This document shows positions 44,344 to 53,515 of a DNA stretch of 64,000 nt, piece after piece. Source of the DNA: Rossellomorea aquimaris (GTDB taxonomy: Bacteria; Bacillota; Bacilli; Bacillales; Bacillaceae_B); assembly GCF_035590735.1 (NCBI RefSeq), contig NZ_CP141595.1:4251001-4315000 (forward strand), written 5' to 3'. A program made the position numbers and the translations under genes. The notes beneath the pieces were generated by a model. That model saw nothing but the letters and a program-made list of their open reading frames with translations, was not told the DNA's origin and did no database searches. The first letter of the stretch is position 1. Each line of letters starts with the position of its first letter.

Positions 44344-46242
44344 CTACGTTAATGAGTAATGAGACAGCATCATTTGTTGAAATTCACGAATCGTTTTCAC
44401 ACTCCTGTATAGACTTTCTTTTTTACGGGTGGAGAGTGAGGAGAGGTGCACCTTATCTCCTTGATTCTTCCGCTTTAACTCTATATTGAGCTTCATTAAT
44501 TCCTGGAATGCTTCAGATAATTCTTCTGAAAAATTCTCGGATATAGATTGCTTTTTTGTTAAAAATTTTATTTTCTCTTTGGTCGATCCCGAAGTATTAC
44601 CATGAGCAGCGTTCAATATCTGCAGTGCATGATGAAAAGGAAACAGAATGTCTTTTTTAATGGAAACTGTTTTTCGGTCCATGCCTAATATCGAACGAAT
44701 GGATGAGTGAAGGATAGGCACCGGCTTGGCTTTTTCCACTTGAGCCAGCCGTACAAATAATATTTTTGAGCTGCGGAGCTGATTTTTTATCGCGTCTTCA
44801 AATGTGGAATGAAGTCCTTCATCCCCAGATAAAAAACGATATGAAAAGAAGTTTTGTACCTTTAATAGGATTTCTTCTGACGAATGGACCGACCATTCTC
44901 TCAATCTTTCCTGCCAGGAACCCACACTCCCTGTCCACACTCTCTGATTCGCCATCATTCCTCCTTCACAAAGACGCAGCCCTGCCTTTTCTAATTCACC
45001 AACGACTCTTTCAGCAAAATCACAGAAATATTCCACCGCTTCTTTACTTTGGTTTTCATAAACCAGGAAATGATCTTGATCGGTCAGCATAAACTGCTCT
45101 TTCCTACCTGCTGAACCCATAACATAAAATGCATACAAGCAAGGTCTATCCCGTCCTTCCTGAAGCAATTCTTCCTCAACCTGCCTTAAGATCCGCTGAT
45201 AAATACGATCGAATAGCCCTGTCATGAAATCGAGTATGTGAAACACAGGAGCCTGTGCTTCCCAAAGGCTCGTGAGCATCGACTCTGCCATGGGTTTAAC
45301 CTTTTCCAGGGGAAAATCCTTGTTCTCCAGCTTCCTTGCACTCGTCAGTGCCCCTATATGATTCGCTTTCATTACATCGTGCAGGGTGATAATGCCGATA
45401 GGTCCGTCCCTCTGCTTGCTCCCGACAACGGGCAGGTGTTTGATGGAGTAATCGATCATGGCAGCGAGGGCTTCGTACAGGTAGGCATCACGGGTGATGA
45501 CGGTTGGGTTGGGGGTCATGGCCTCTTTTACCTGTTTGGTGAGAGGGACGGACCTTGCAAGGCATCTGGAGACGAGGTCTCTTTCTGTCAGGATTCCTGC
45601 GATGCGATTGTTTTCCAGTATGATGACAGAGCTGACCCGTTTTTCTCCCATAGCTCGAGCTGCATCCTCCAGGGAATCATCACTCCTGACAGTTACGACT
45701 GAATTCGTCATGACATCACTCACACGCTTCAGAATCGTCGTCCGCTCCTCAAGCCCGTGCGCCACTCCCACTTGCTGCGACAAGGAATAATAAACATCCT
45801 GAAGTCGTCTAGATGTTTCTTCCAATAAAAAATTTTTCAAATAAGGTTCATCCCAATAGTTTTGCAAACTAGTATATGGGACGAGGCATAGCATGCAGTC
45901 CTCCTTCGCCTTGACCTCAACCGAGGAATACACGCTATCCTCCACATCTGTTTTCAGTACAGAGTACAGACTCGATAAACCGACAATCCCGTCCTTCGAA
46001 ATGATCTCGAGAATCTCTTCTTTTTCCTTTGTCACAACAACTTCAACTTCCCCCTTCACAACAAGATAGAGTCCGAGACGATGTTCAAAGCTTTTAAGAA
46101 TGGTAGAAAGCTTTCCCGCCTCAAGCCGCTTACACTCAGTAAAAAGGGAAAGAGCCGTACTCCGCTCCATCCCCTTGAAGAAGGGATGAAGGAGTACAGC
46201 TTCTTGAAATGATCCGTCAGGCTTTGAAGTCGACATCGTCAT
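44344..46242 (-). CDS. cNMP-binding/CBS/DUF294 putative nucleotidyltransferase
   Basis: The 632-residue signal protein has an N-terminal cyclic-nucleotide-binding fold (to about 150), a CBS pair at about 180-310, then a DUF294 nucleotidyltransferase-like domain with GSAGRKEQFMLTDQDH, and a helical C-terminus. It resembles GlnD-type sensors and probably controls the symporter whose gene it overlaps by 26 bp. Two 14-mer copies, in opposite orientations, lie in the CBS region, encoding RDGP and RSVPL. Confidence 0.87.
   Translation of the reverse strand: MTMSTSKPDGSFQEAVLLHPFFKGMERSTALSLFTECKRLEAGKLSTILKSFEHRLGLYLVVKGEVEVVVTKEKEEILEIISKDGIVGLSSLYSVLKTDVEDSVYSSVEVKAKEDCMLCLVPYTSLQNYWDEPYLKNFLLEETSRRLQDVYYSLSQQVGVAHGLEERTTILKRVSDVMTNSVVTVRSDDSLEDAARAMGEKRVSSVIILENNRIAGILTERDLVSRCLARSVPLTKQVKEAMTPNPTVITRDAYLYEALAAMIDYSIKHLPVVGSKQRDGPIGIITLHDVMKANHIGALTSARKLENKDFPLEKVKPMAESMLTSLWEAQAPVFHILDFMTGLFDRIYQRILRQVEEELLQEGRDRPCLYAFYVMGSAGRKEQFMLTDQDHFLVYENQSKEAVEYFCDFAERVVGELEKAGLRLCEGGMMANQRVWTGSVGSWQERLREWSVHSSEEILLKVQNFFSYRFLSGDEGLHSTFEDAIKNQLRSSKILFVRLAQVEKAKPVPILHSSIRSILGMDRKTVSIKKDILFPFHHALQILNAAHGNTSGSTKEKIKFLTKKQSISENFSEELSEAFQELMKLNIELKRKNQGDKVHLSSLSTRKKESLYRSVKTIREFQQMMLSHYSLT
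45400..45412 (-). repeat. 14-mer copy 1 inside the CBS/DUF294 gene
   Basis: AGGTCCGTCCCTC (plus strand); read on the coding strand it gives QRDGPI. Confidence 0.8.
45543..45556 (+). repeat. 14-mer copy 2 inside the CBS/DUF294 gene
   Basis: GAGGGACGGACCTT (plus strand); read on the coding strand it gives ARSVPL, the opposite orientation to copy 1. Confidence 0.82.
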
Positions 46243-47884
46243 TCACCCAAACTTCTCCGTCTTTGAATGTCATTTGTTCCGGGTAACGGAGATCCATTAC
46301 CTCTTCTTGAATCTTTTGAGAAGGTGCTTTCGTCATAAGTGACACGACGATATTGGCAATTGTTGCTGCCGTTGCCCCAAATACACCAGCTCCGGTATCA
46401 ATGATGCCGAAAAGGGTAACGCCCGATCTTGCCAGGAAGATATACGTAAGGGTTACACCTAACCCTACGAGCATCCCTGCAATAACCCCTTGGGCATTGG
46501 AGCGTTTCCACCATACCCCGAGTAAGAGAGCCGGGAAGAACGTTCCGGACGCCAGTGCGAATGCCCAGGCGACGATCTGGGTGATAACCCCTGGAGGATT
46601 GAGTGCCACAATCCCGGCAAGTACCGTCGCGATGACGATCGACCAACGGGCAACTGCCAGACGATTCTTCTCTGTTGCATTCGGCTTGAATACACGATAG
46701 TAAATATCATGAGCAAAGGAGGAGGATATCGCGATCATCAATCCGCCTGCCGTCGATAACGCCGCTGCCATGGCACCAGCCGCAACGAGACCGATAACGA
46801 ATACGCCTAAATTCGCAATCTCCGGTGTGGCCATGACCACGATATCGTTGGAAATGATGATTTCCTTCCACTGGAGGATTCCATCTCCATTTGCGTCTGC
46901 GACCTGTAATTTCCCTGTATCGACCCAGGATTTCGTCCAGGAAGGCAAGTCACTGATTTGGCTGCCCGCTACCTTTGTCATTAAAATAAATCGGGAAAAT
47001 GCTGCATATGCAGGTGCTGATAAGTAGAGAAGTCCGATGAATAGAAGTGCCCATGCTCCTGACCAGCGAGCCGCCTTCATCGTAGAAACCGTATAGAATC
47101 GAACGATTACGTGTGGAAGGCCCGCGGTCCCTGCCATCAACGTAAACATGAGAGCCATGAACTGCCACTTCGTACCGTTTGTAAAAGGAGCAAAATACTC
47201 CGAGACCCCAAGCTCACGATCGAGCTCCCCGATCTTCCCTACCAGTTCCCCATAGGAAAGCCAGGGTGCGGGGTTTCCGGTAATTTGTAAGGACATAAAA
47301 ATAACAGGAATTAAATAAGCGATAATAAGAACAACATACTGAGCTACCTGCGTCCACGTGATTCCCTTCATCCCACCGAAAGCTGCGTAGAAGGCGATGA
47401 GGACTACCCCGATCATCGTACCTACTTTGGCATCGATTTCGAACAACCGGCCGATAACGACCCCTGAACCCGATAGCTGACCGATGCTATACGTGAAACT
47501 GATGATGATCGTACAGATGGCGGCAATGACCCGGGCCGTGTGGCTGTTATAGCGGTCCCCGATGAATTCCGGTACCGTATAACGCCCATATTTCCTGAGC
47601 TGTGGAGCAAGTAAGAAGGTTAACAGCAAATATCCTCCCGTCCACCCCATGATGTAGGCAAGTCCATCATACCCGAGGATCATGACGGTACCAGCCAGTC
47701 CAATGAATGATGCCGCGCTCATCCAGTCGGCCCCGATTGCCATCCCATTGAAGATCGGCGGCACGCCCCGGCCTGCTACATAGAAGTCCGATGTCGCTTT
47801 CGCTTTGTTATAAACAGCAATTCCGATATATAACGCAAACGTCAACAGAATAATCGACGTCGATACTAAAAACTGAGTATCCAT
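46217..47884 (-). CDS. Sodium:solute symporter, acetate/VC_2705 subfamily
   Basis: The 555-residue SSF/LeuT-fold transporter has about 13 membrane segments. Signature parts are DFYVAGRGVPPIFNGMAIGA, WMSAASFIGLAG, GYDGLAYIMGWTGGY and AGAMAAALSTAGGLMIAISS. Members carry acetate, propionate or related small acids with Na+. The DUF4212 gene 43 bp upstream encodes its usual small subunit. Substrate not determined by sequence. Confidence 0.9.
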   Translation of the reverse strand: MDTQFLVSTSIILLTFALYIGIAVYNKAKATSDFYVAGRGVPPIFNGMAIGADWMSAASFIGLAGTVMILGYDGLAYIMGWTGGYLLLTFLLAPQLRKYGRYTVPEFIGDRYNSHTARVIAAICTIIISFTYSIGQLSGSGVVIGRLFEIDAKVGTMIGVVLIAFYAAFGGMKGITWTQVAQYVVLIIAYLIPVIFMSLQITGNPAPWLSYGELVGKIGELDRELGVSEYFAPFTNGTKWQFMALMFTLMAGTAGLPHVIVRFYTVSTMKAARWSGAWALLFIGLLYLSAPAYAAFSRFILMTKVAGSQISDLPSWTKSWVDTGKLQVADANGDGILQWKEIIISNDIVVMATPEIANLGVFVIGLVAAGAMAAALSTAGGLMIAISSSFAHDIYYRVFKPNATEKNRLAVARWSIVIATVLAGIVALNPPGVITQIVAWAFALASGTFFPALLLGVWWKRSNAQGVIAGMLVGLGVTLTYIFLARSGVTLFGIIDTGAGVFGATAATIANIVVSLMTKAPSQKIQEEVMDLRYPEQMTFKDGEVWVNDDVDFKA

Positions 47885-47927
47885 TTATCGTTTCCCCCTG
47901 CTATGCTCTATATTTGGTTGAAGCCGT

Positions 47928-48230
47928 TTAATGATCCAGTGTTTTTCCGTAACTGATCTGTTCATTTTTACTTTCATCGATTCCATACTTTTTATCTATT
48001 CCATCGCTCACCTTCGCATTTACGTAGAGTAAGATGATGAATATGACAATCGACCCCTGGGCACCCATGAAGTAGTGAAACGGAAAGCCATTGAGGGTGA
48101 TCGTTGACAGGCTTTCAGCAAACAGCACGACCCCAAAGGAAGAGACGAGCCAAATCACTAAATATAGTGCCATATAACGGTTTTTTTCTTTAAAATACTG
48201 ATCCGCTTTTGCTCTATCGATCTTCTTCAT
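47928..48230 (-). CDS. DUF4212 small membrane subunit of the symporter
   Basis: The 100-residue protein has two membrane helices (LYLVIWLVSSFGVVLFAE and GSIVIFIILLYVNAKVSD) and the family signature YFMGAQGSI. DUF4212 proteins accompany SSF symporters of the VC_2705 type and are thought to be required for uptake. Confidence 0.88.
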   Translation of the reverse strand: MKKIDRAKADQYFKEKNRYMALYLVIWLVSSFGVVLFAESLSTITLNGFPFHYFMGAQGSIVIFIILLYVNAKVSDGIDKKYGIDESKNEQISYGKTLDH

Positions 48231-48254
48231 ATATGTAACCCCTTTTCAAGCTCA

Positions 48255-48437
48255 TTATTTTAAACTGAAAATAAATTTCACGGTCTCAAAAAACGGAATA
48301 GGGACCATGGCAATTTGAAAAATAAAGTAAATGAATAAAGACAAGAATGGAATGGTTAAGAAGAAAGCCCGTTTCTTTCTCAGTGCAAGAAATATGCTTC
48401 CCCCTGTTATGAGTAAAATCGCGATGAAGTAAAGCAA
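48255..48437 (-). CDS. Small two-helix membrane protein (60 aa)
   Basis: A 60-residue, almost wholly hydrophobic protein with a short basic loop LRKKRAF between two helices. The frame opens at 48488, but AAGGAGGTGA lies directly before TTG 48437, so that is the likely start. It heads the symporter operon, 24 bp before the DUF4212 gene. No family assigned. Confidence 0.6.
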   Translation of the reverse strand: MLYFIAILLITGGSIFLALRKKRAFFLTIPFLSLFIYFIFQIAMVPIPFFETVKFIFSLK

Positions 48438-48528
48438 CGTTTCACCTCCTTGTTTTGTAAGCGTCTCCTTAATCACATGACCTCCCATTAATAAAGATTA
48501 AATATTCTGAAATTTTATTCATGCCCTC

Positions 48529-48557
48529 ATTATCTTTTTTGGAAAAAGCCTGGTCAA
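48529..48557 (-). promoter_or_regulatory. Sigma-A promoter of the symporter operon
   Basis: TTGACC (48557-48552) and GATAAT (48534-48529) on the minus strand are 17 bp apart, upstream of the 60-aa gene. Confidence 0.65.
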
Positions 48558-48758
48558 TAAAGAAAAAACGACAACCCTGCATTTGATTTTTCTCTTTTTA
48601 AACAAATCATTTTTTTAAAATAAAGATATTGAAAAATGTGATTGCATTATTAGGATGGAATGGTGTGGAAATACTTTTCCAGTAAAACAACCCCTTTGTC
48701 GAATTTCCGAGGAAATTTTTTATATGTGTGACGCGATGATTGGAATAGATCTGAAAAC

Positions 48759-48794
48759 AAAAAAGCTGACCGAAAATCACAGGTCAGCTTTTTT
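48759..48794 (-). terminator. spoIIQ terminator
   Basis: A perfect 13-bp stem, AAAAAAGCTGACC / GGTCAGCTTTTTT, with a 10-nt loop just past the spoIIQ stop. Confidence 0.92.
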
Positions 48795-48805
48795 CATCTA
48801 TATGA

Positions 48806-49720
48806 TTATTCTTCGTCTTTTACGTCAGAGCCATTATCGGCTGCGTCGTCTTTTTGATCAGCATTTTCTTGTTTCGGCTTTTGCTCAGCTTCCGGCTTTT
48901 CTTCAGCTGCATCGTCAGCACCGTTTTCTTCTGTTGCTTTATCTTCAGTGGCTTTGTCTTCGCTAGCTTGATCTTCAGCTGCGTTTTCCTGTGCAGCTTC
49001 AGCATCCGGCTGTTCACCTGAAACCTTCTTGTCTTCTAATTGCGCTTCTTGAAGTGTTGCAAGGGACTTATTGAAGTACTCCAGTGGATTCACTGCTACA
49101 TTTGCTTTACGAATTTCAAAGTGTACGTGAACACCAGCTTCTTCATTGAATAAGCTCTTACCTGCTTTAGCGATAGCTTGTCCTTGATCTACTACATCTC
49201 CAACCGCGACTTCAAAGTCTTTCACTGATTGATAACGAGTAACGATTCCTTTGCTGTGCTCGATTTCAATCGTGTTTCCGAGTAGGGAATCTTCTTGAAC
49301 CTTTGTGACTGTACCGCTCATGGCAGCCAGAACATCAAATTCTTGTCCATCTTTAGAGATGTCGACTCCTTGGTTCGGATAATACATGTTACCATAAACG
49401 ACTAGGGCAGCTTCCTGTTCTTCCGCTGATGCTTCAGTATCGTAGAATTGTTTTTCGATGACTGTGTCCTCAGGGCTCGCAACAGGCATTACAAAGTTTT
49501 CCAATGAACGATTGACTTCTTCTGCAGGCTGGTTGAACTCATTATCAGTAGGAACTCCATCATAGCTGTAATCCTTGGCTTTCTCGTTTACATCATTTCC
49601 TGCCTGGTACCACAGAATCCCCGTGATAATGATTGCTGCACTTGCTAAATAGATTGCTGGGTATGCCCAACGTCTTTTCAAAAAGTTTTGAGAAGGTTGT
49701 TTCTTTTCTTCCTCTCTCAT
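48806..49720 (-). CDS. spoIIQ: Stage II sporulation protein Q
   Basis: The protein (304 residues) has one transmembrane helix (YPAIYLASAAIIITGILWY), then a LytM/M23 domain. The first zinc ligand His is Asn (NQGVDIS) while HVHFE is kept, the degenerate state typical of SpoIIQ, which binds SpoIIIAH across the septum instead of cutting peptidoglycan. The C-terminus is a long Glu/Asp/Ala/Lys-rich tail with repeated ATEDKATEE-like units. ATG 49720 behind GAGGTGAT is preferred to the one at 49741. Confidence 0.92.
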   Translation of the reverse strand: MREEEKKQPSQNFLKRRWAYPAIYLASAAIIITGILWYQAGNDVNEKAKDYSYDGVPTDNEFNQPAEEVNRSLENFVMPVASPEDTVIEKQFYDTEASAEEQEAALVVYGNMYYPNQGVDISKDGQEFDVLAAMSGTVTKVQEDSLLGNTIEIEHSKGIVTRYQSVKDFEVAVGDVVDQGQAIAKAGKSLFNEEAGVHVHFEIRKANVAVNPLEYFNKSLATLQEAQLEDKKVSGEQPDAEAAQENAAEDQASEDKATEDKATEENGADDAAEEKPEAEQKPKQENADQKDDAADNGSDVKDEE

Positions 49721-49738
49721 TTTCATCACCTCAGCAAT

Positions 49739-49768
49739 CATTCTGAACAGAATTCAGAAAATATATAC
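49739..49768 (-). promoter_or_regulatory. Possible sigma-F promoter of spoIIQ
   Basis: GTATA and GTTCAGAATG on the minus strand, 15 bp apart, partly match the sigma-F consensus. The -10 is imperfect. Confidence 0.4.
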
Positions 49769-49898
49769 ACATTACCAAAAAATTTTTTTAATTCTTATCT
49801 TTCGACAAAGGGATGGAAAATATGTATGATTTTAAAAATAAGATGAAATATTTCTTTTTATGACGCGCTTTTGGTATTTTCACAGAGACAGGAGTGGT

Positions 49899-50021
49899 TG
49901 ATTTCCGCTACAGGCGCTCGCTTTCCGCGGGGCGTGAGTTGAGCCTCCTCGGGCTTTTGCCCTGTGGGGTCTCAACTTTCCCGCTATTCCCGCAGGAGTC
50001 GAGCACCTGCAGCGAGAATCA
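49899..50021. repeat. Bacillaceae intergenic repeat with 22-bp inverted ends
   Basis: A 123-bp GC-rich element, out of keeping with its AT-rich surroundings, has ends TGATT..CGCT.CAGG.GCTCG and the matching inverse, plus inner stems (GTTGAG / CTCAAC, GGGC / GCCC). I recognise the core CGCTTTCCGCGGGGCG as a common intergenic repeat of Bacillus-like genomes. It is MITE-like and has no ORF. Confidence 0.8.
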
Positions 50022-50167
50022 CCTTTCTTGGAATCGGTTTTTTCACAAGACCTATTAAAAATGACAATCTAAAGATCTGATATAGCAAGTCTGTAATTCT
50101 GGATTTATGATAACGAAATCAATGTCCTGCATGATACAATATAAAAAACAGAAAGGACGAGCTGCAT

Positions 50168-50605
50168 ATGAAGAAGTCACTTACGTATGTGCTGACAGCT
50201 GCGCCTTTTCTCTATATGATACTTATTTGGATTATGTCGAGTAATCCGGATGATGCCGTCATTCGTTTTCCTGATAATCAGTTGGATCGTTTTATTAAAG
50301 AATCTCTTCATTTAATCGAATTCGGTATTTTATATGGATTATTTGTTGTTGCTCTGTTGGCACACGGAAAGCTTCGATTCACTTTGAATTTTACCGTTGC
50401 GTTAGTTGCGATCTTTTATGGTTTTGTAGATGAAATTCATCAATCCTTTGTTCCGTATCGGTCGGCAACGATGATTGACGCAGCCAAGGATCTGATCGGG
50501 GTCACTGTCCTTTTTTGGATTGTGAACCGGACGTATTTTAAAAACCCTGATCATGCTTTAACGAGAAAGATGAAGAAGTTTGAAGCCTATTTAAAAAAGG
50601 ATTGA
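50168..50605 (+). CDS. VanZ-like membrane protein
   Basis: The 145-residue protein has four membrane helices and the VanZ features DKFIKESLHLIEF-like (here LDRFIKESLHLIEFGILYG) and FYGFVDEIHQSFVPYRSATMID. Family function is poorly defined; VanZ gives low teicoplanin resistance in enterococci. A VanZ-like gene next to spoIIQ also exists in B. subtilis (from memory). Confidence 0.85.
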   Translation: MKKSLTYVLTAAPFLYMILIWIMSSNPDDAVIRFPDNQLDRFIKESLHLIEFGILYGLFVVALLAHGKLRFTLNFTVALVAIFYGFVDEIHQSFVPYRSATMIDAAKDLIGVTVLFWIVNRTYFKNPDHALTRKMKKFEAYLKKD

Positions 50606-50642
50606 GTCTGGTCACCTTGACCTTATAGACTCAATCCTTTTT
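50594..50642. terminator. Bidirectional terminator between the VanZ-like gene and spoIID
   Basis: AAAAAGGATTGAGTCT / AGACTCAATCCTTTTT stem with a 17-nt loop, between convergent genes. Confidence 0.9.
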
Positions 50643-50643
50643 A

Positions 50644-51657
50644 TTATCTTTGTGCTGTTACTTTCTGCAGCAGTTTATCTGACTCTGTTATTTTGACATC
50701 TTTATAGTAATGAGTGACGATGTCTTGATAATCCTTGCCTTCCTTCGCCATTCCGTTTGCTCCGTATTGGCTCATACCGACTCCGTGACCATATCCTTTA
50801 GTGGCGATGACGATATGATCATCCTTCAGGTACCAGGTGAAATCCGAGGATCTCAGTTCTAACTTCTCTCTTATCTCACGGCCGGAGAACCCTTTGCCGT
50901 TTATTTCAACACTCGCTACCCTTTTGCCTTCTGTTCTTGATGTGATCGTTCCTACCGAGCCATCCTTTGGCAGGGTTACGCCCAGCTTCTGCTCAAACTC
51001 TTTGATCGGGATAACCTTTTGATCTTCGAATCTAGGTGACGCCGAGTCCCAAGGGCTTTCGACACTTCTTAAATATGGATATTCATTCGGCCAATAAGCC
51101 TCTGAGTTTTCTGTGAATCCATTACTCGTTGAGAAGAATGCTGCCGTAATGGGCTTACCATCATAGGTCAGCACCTGCCCCATCGTTTCAAGCACCGCTT
51201 CGGATATTTTCTTGACCTTCCAGTCATAGTCGGCACCCCAGAGGCCAGCAAGCTCCTTCTGATTCTTATATACCTGATGAGAGACCGTATCTGTCACATC
51301 GGCACCCTTCGGAACAGAGGAGTCCTCAAGTAAAAGCTGATTCACAATATACGTCCTTGCTGCAAGGGCTTGAGCTTTTAACGCTTCCTTTTCAAAATCT
51401 GCAGGCATTTCACCAGCTACTACCCCTACTACATACTGCTCCAAAGGAAGTTTCTCGATCAGATCCTGGTTGGAGCGATAGACAGCCACCTCAACCGAGT
51501 TCGCCAGCTCTTCAACGGATGGCGGGTTTTTCAGCTTTTCGTCTAAGTTTGCCGTTTCCTTTTCTGATGAAAATGGGAGCACGAGAAGAGTAGGTACAAT
51601 AAAAATGATGCTGATAAAGATTGAGAAGATGATCAGTACTGGTTTCAAATGCTTCAT
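50644..51657 (-). CDS. spoIID: Stage II sporulation protein D
   Basis: The 337-residue lytic transglycosylase has an N-terminal membrane anchor (KPVLIIFSIFISIIFIVPTL) and SpoIID domain segments VAGEMPADFEKEALKAQA (catalytic Glu in GEMP), STSNGFTENSE and GYGHGVGMSQYGANGMA. It cuts glycan strands during engulfment. ATG 51657 behind GGAGG is preferred to 51672. Confidence 0.95.
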   Translation of the reverse strand: MKHLKPVLIIFSIFISIIFIVPTLLVLPFSSEKETANLDEKLKNPPSVEELANSVEVAVYRSNQDLIEKLPLEQYVVGVVAGEMPADFEKEALKAQALAARTYIVNQLLLEDSSVPKGADVTDTVSHQVYKNQKELAGLWGADYDWKVKKISEAVLETMGQVLTYDGKPITAAFFSTSNGFTENSEAYWPNEYPYLRSVESPWDSASPRFEDQKVIPIKEFEQKLGVTLPKDGSVGTITSRTEGKRVASVEINGKGFSGREIREKLELRSSDFTWYLKDDHIVIATKGYGHGVGMSQYGANGMAKEGKDYQDIVTHYYKDVKITESDKLLQKVTAQR

Positions 51658-51723
51658 GTTCGCGGCCTCCAATGAAAGATTAAATAGGAGAATGTCCTAG
51701 CACACTTCTCCACTCTCTTTCAT

Positions 51724-51751
51724 ATGTATGGTAGTGGACAAGCAATTATGA
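51724..51751 (-). promoter_or_regulatory. Possible sigma-E promoter of spoIID
   Basis: TCATAATT and CATACAT on the minus strand are 13 bp apart; the -10 fits sigma-E well, the -35 less so. Confidence 0.45.
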
Positions 51752-51962
51752 ATATTTTAAGAGTGATTTTGACGTGGGAAGATGTTTGATATTGGTGAAC
51801 TTGGAATAAGTAATGAAGTTTGTTGAGGATCAGATGCATTTTTAATCTGAAATTTGAAATGAATGTGTCAGAATTGTATAAAAATGACTTTTCCATCTCA
51901 TTTTCATCATCAGTATACACGTCTCAGCTCTTTTTCTACCTATTTTGACTTTACCCATCACA

Positions 51963-52056
51963 AATCCAGCCGTTTTCGATTAAAATCCGGCCATTTACAC
52001 GAAAAATCCAGCCGTTCCTGACAAGAATTCAGCCGAAATCAACAATAATTCAGCTA
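51963..52056 (+). repeat. Five-copy array with exact 21-bp period
   Basis: AATCCAGCCG-type decamers start at 51963, 51984, 52005, 52026 and 52047, exactly 21 bp apart (AATCCAGCCG, AATCCGGCCA, AATCCAGCCG, AATTCAGCCG, AATTCAGCTA). Spacers are not conserved in sequence, only in length. The array lies between the spoIID promoter and murAA. The rest of the 51752-52178 gap is AT-rich with the murAA terminator. Confidence 0.85.
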
Positions 52057-52125
52057 TTTTACTTATTTTACCAAAAATAAACTGAGTTACAGCTAGCCCG
52101 CATCCAGCCCGACTCTCAATCTAAA

Positions 52126-52167
52126 CAAAAAAAGGCAAGCTCTTCTATAAAAGAAAAGCTCACCTTT
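52126..52167 (-). terminator. murAA terminator
   Basis: AAAGG.GAGCT / AGCT..CCTTT stem with an inner TCT / AGA, followed by a T run on the minus strand. Confidence 0.8.
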
Positions 52168-52178
52168 CTATCTAATAC

Positions 52179-53483
52179 TTACGCATCCTTAATCATGTCT
52201 TGCTCAGAAACAGCTGTTTCTTCCACTTCTTTCACACGCTCGATATCGGCACCAAGGCCTGCAAGCTTCTGATGGAAGTTCACATATCCACGATCTAAAT
52301 GCTTCAATTCTGTCACTCGAGTGTAACCATCTGCTACCAGACCTGCGATCGATAGAGCTGCTGCTGCACGTAAGTCCGTTGCAGCTACTTCTGCTCCTTG
52401 AAGAGGTGTTGGTCCGTTCATGATTACAGAGCGGCCTTCAATCTTAATGTCTGCTCCCATACGGCGGAATTCTTCAGCATGCATGAAACGATTTTCGAAA
52501 ACTGTTTCAGTGATGACGCTTGTGCCGTCAGCTGCTAAAAGTAATGCCATCATTTGAGATTGCATATCTGTTGGGAAACCAGGATGAGGCATTGTTTTGA
52601 TATCGACAGATTTTAATTTCTCCGGTCCGATGACACGAAGACCTTCTTCTTCATCGATGATCGTTACACCCATTTCTTCCATCTTGGCAACTAATGAAGA
52701 TAAGTGTTCTGGAATCGCACCCTTTACAAGGACATCACCTTGAGTGATGGCAGCAGCCACCATGAAAGTCCCGGCTTCGATACGGTCTGGAATGATGCTG
52801 TGCTCGACACCGTATAGACGGTCTACACCTTCGATACGGATCGTTCCAGTACCTGCACCTACAACGCTTCCTCCCATTTTGTTCAGGAAGTTTGCTAAGT
52901 CGACGATTTCAGGCTCTTTTGCGACGTTTTCAAGGATTGTTGTTCCTTCTGCAAGAACTGCAGCCATCATAATGTTTTCTGTTGCCCCAACGCTTGGGAA
53001 GTCCAGATAAACTTTGGCACCTTTCAGTCTTCCGTCTACTTCAGCTTCGATAAAACCATTTCCTACCTTCACTTTTGCTCCCATTGCTTCAAAGCCTTTT
53101 AAGTGTTGGTCAATCGGTCTTGATCCAATGGCACATCCACCAGGAAGCGCAACACGTGCTTTACCTGTACGTCCAAGTAATGATCCCATAACAAGAACGG
53201 ATGCACGCATTTTTCGAACATATTCGAACGGTGCTTCTACAAACAACTCTCTTGATGCATTCACGATGACTTCACCATGGTTAAACTCTACATCTGTATT
53301 TAAATGACGTAATACTTCATTAATCGTATATACATCGGAGAGTGGTGGTACATTTTTAATGACACTATTTCCTTCACTTGCTAATAATGTAGCAGCGATG
53401 ACTGGTAAAACGGCATTCTTTGCTCCTTCAACTTGCACTGTACCGCTTAAACGCTGACCGCCGCGGACGATAATTTTTTCCAA
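52179..53483 (-). CDS. murAA: UDP-N-acetylglucosamine 1-carboxyvinyltransferase
   Basis: The 434-residue MurA transfers enolpyruvate from PEP to UDP-GlcNAc, the first committed step of peptidoglycan synthesis. The active-site Cys117 (fosfomycin target) is in GGCAIGSRPIDQH; KNAVLP and HPGFPTDMQ are also present. Synteny with spoIID and the atp operon points to the MurAA paralogue. Confidence 0.95.
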   Translation of the reverse strand: MEKIIVRGGQRLSGTVQVEGAKNAVLPVIAATLLASEGNSVIKNVPPLSDVYTINEVLRHLNTDVEFNHGEVIVNASRELFVEAPFEYVRKMRASVLVMGSLLGRTGKARVALPGGCAIGSRPIDQHLKGFEAMGAKVKVGNGFIEAEVDGRLKGAKVYLDFPSVGATENIMMAAVLAEGTTILENVAKEPEIVDLANFLNKMGGSVVGAGTGTIRIEGVDRLYGVEHSIIPDRIEAGTFMVAAAITQGDVLVKGAIPEHLSSLVAKMEEMGVTIIDEEEGLRVIGPEKLKSVDIKTMPHPGFPTDMQSQMMALLLAADGTSVITETVFENRFMHAEEFRRMGADIKIEGRSVIMNGPTPLQGAEVAATDLRAAAALSIAGLVADGYTRVTELKHLDRGYVNFHQKLAGLGADIERVKEVEETAVSEQDMIKDA

Positions 53484-53515
53484 GAGTATTCCCCTCCGCG
53501 TCCAATTTCTCTATA

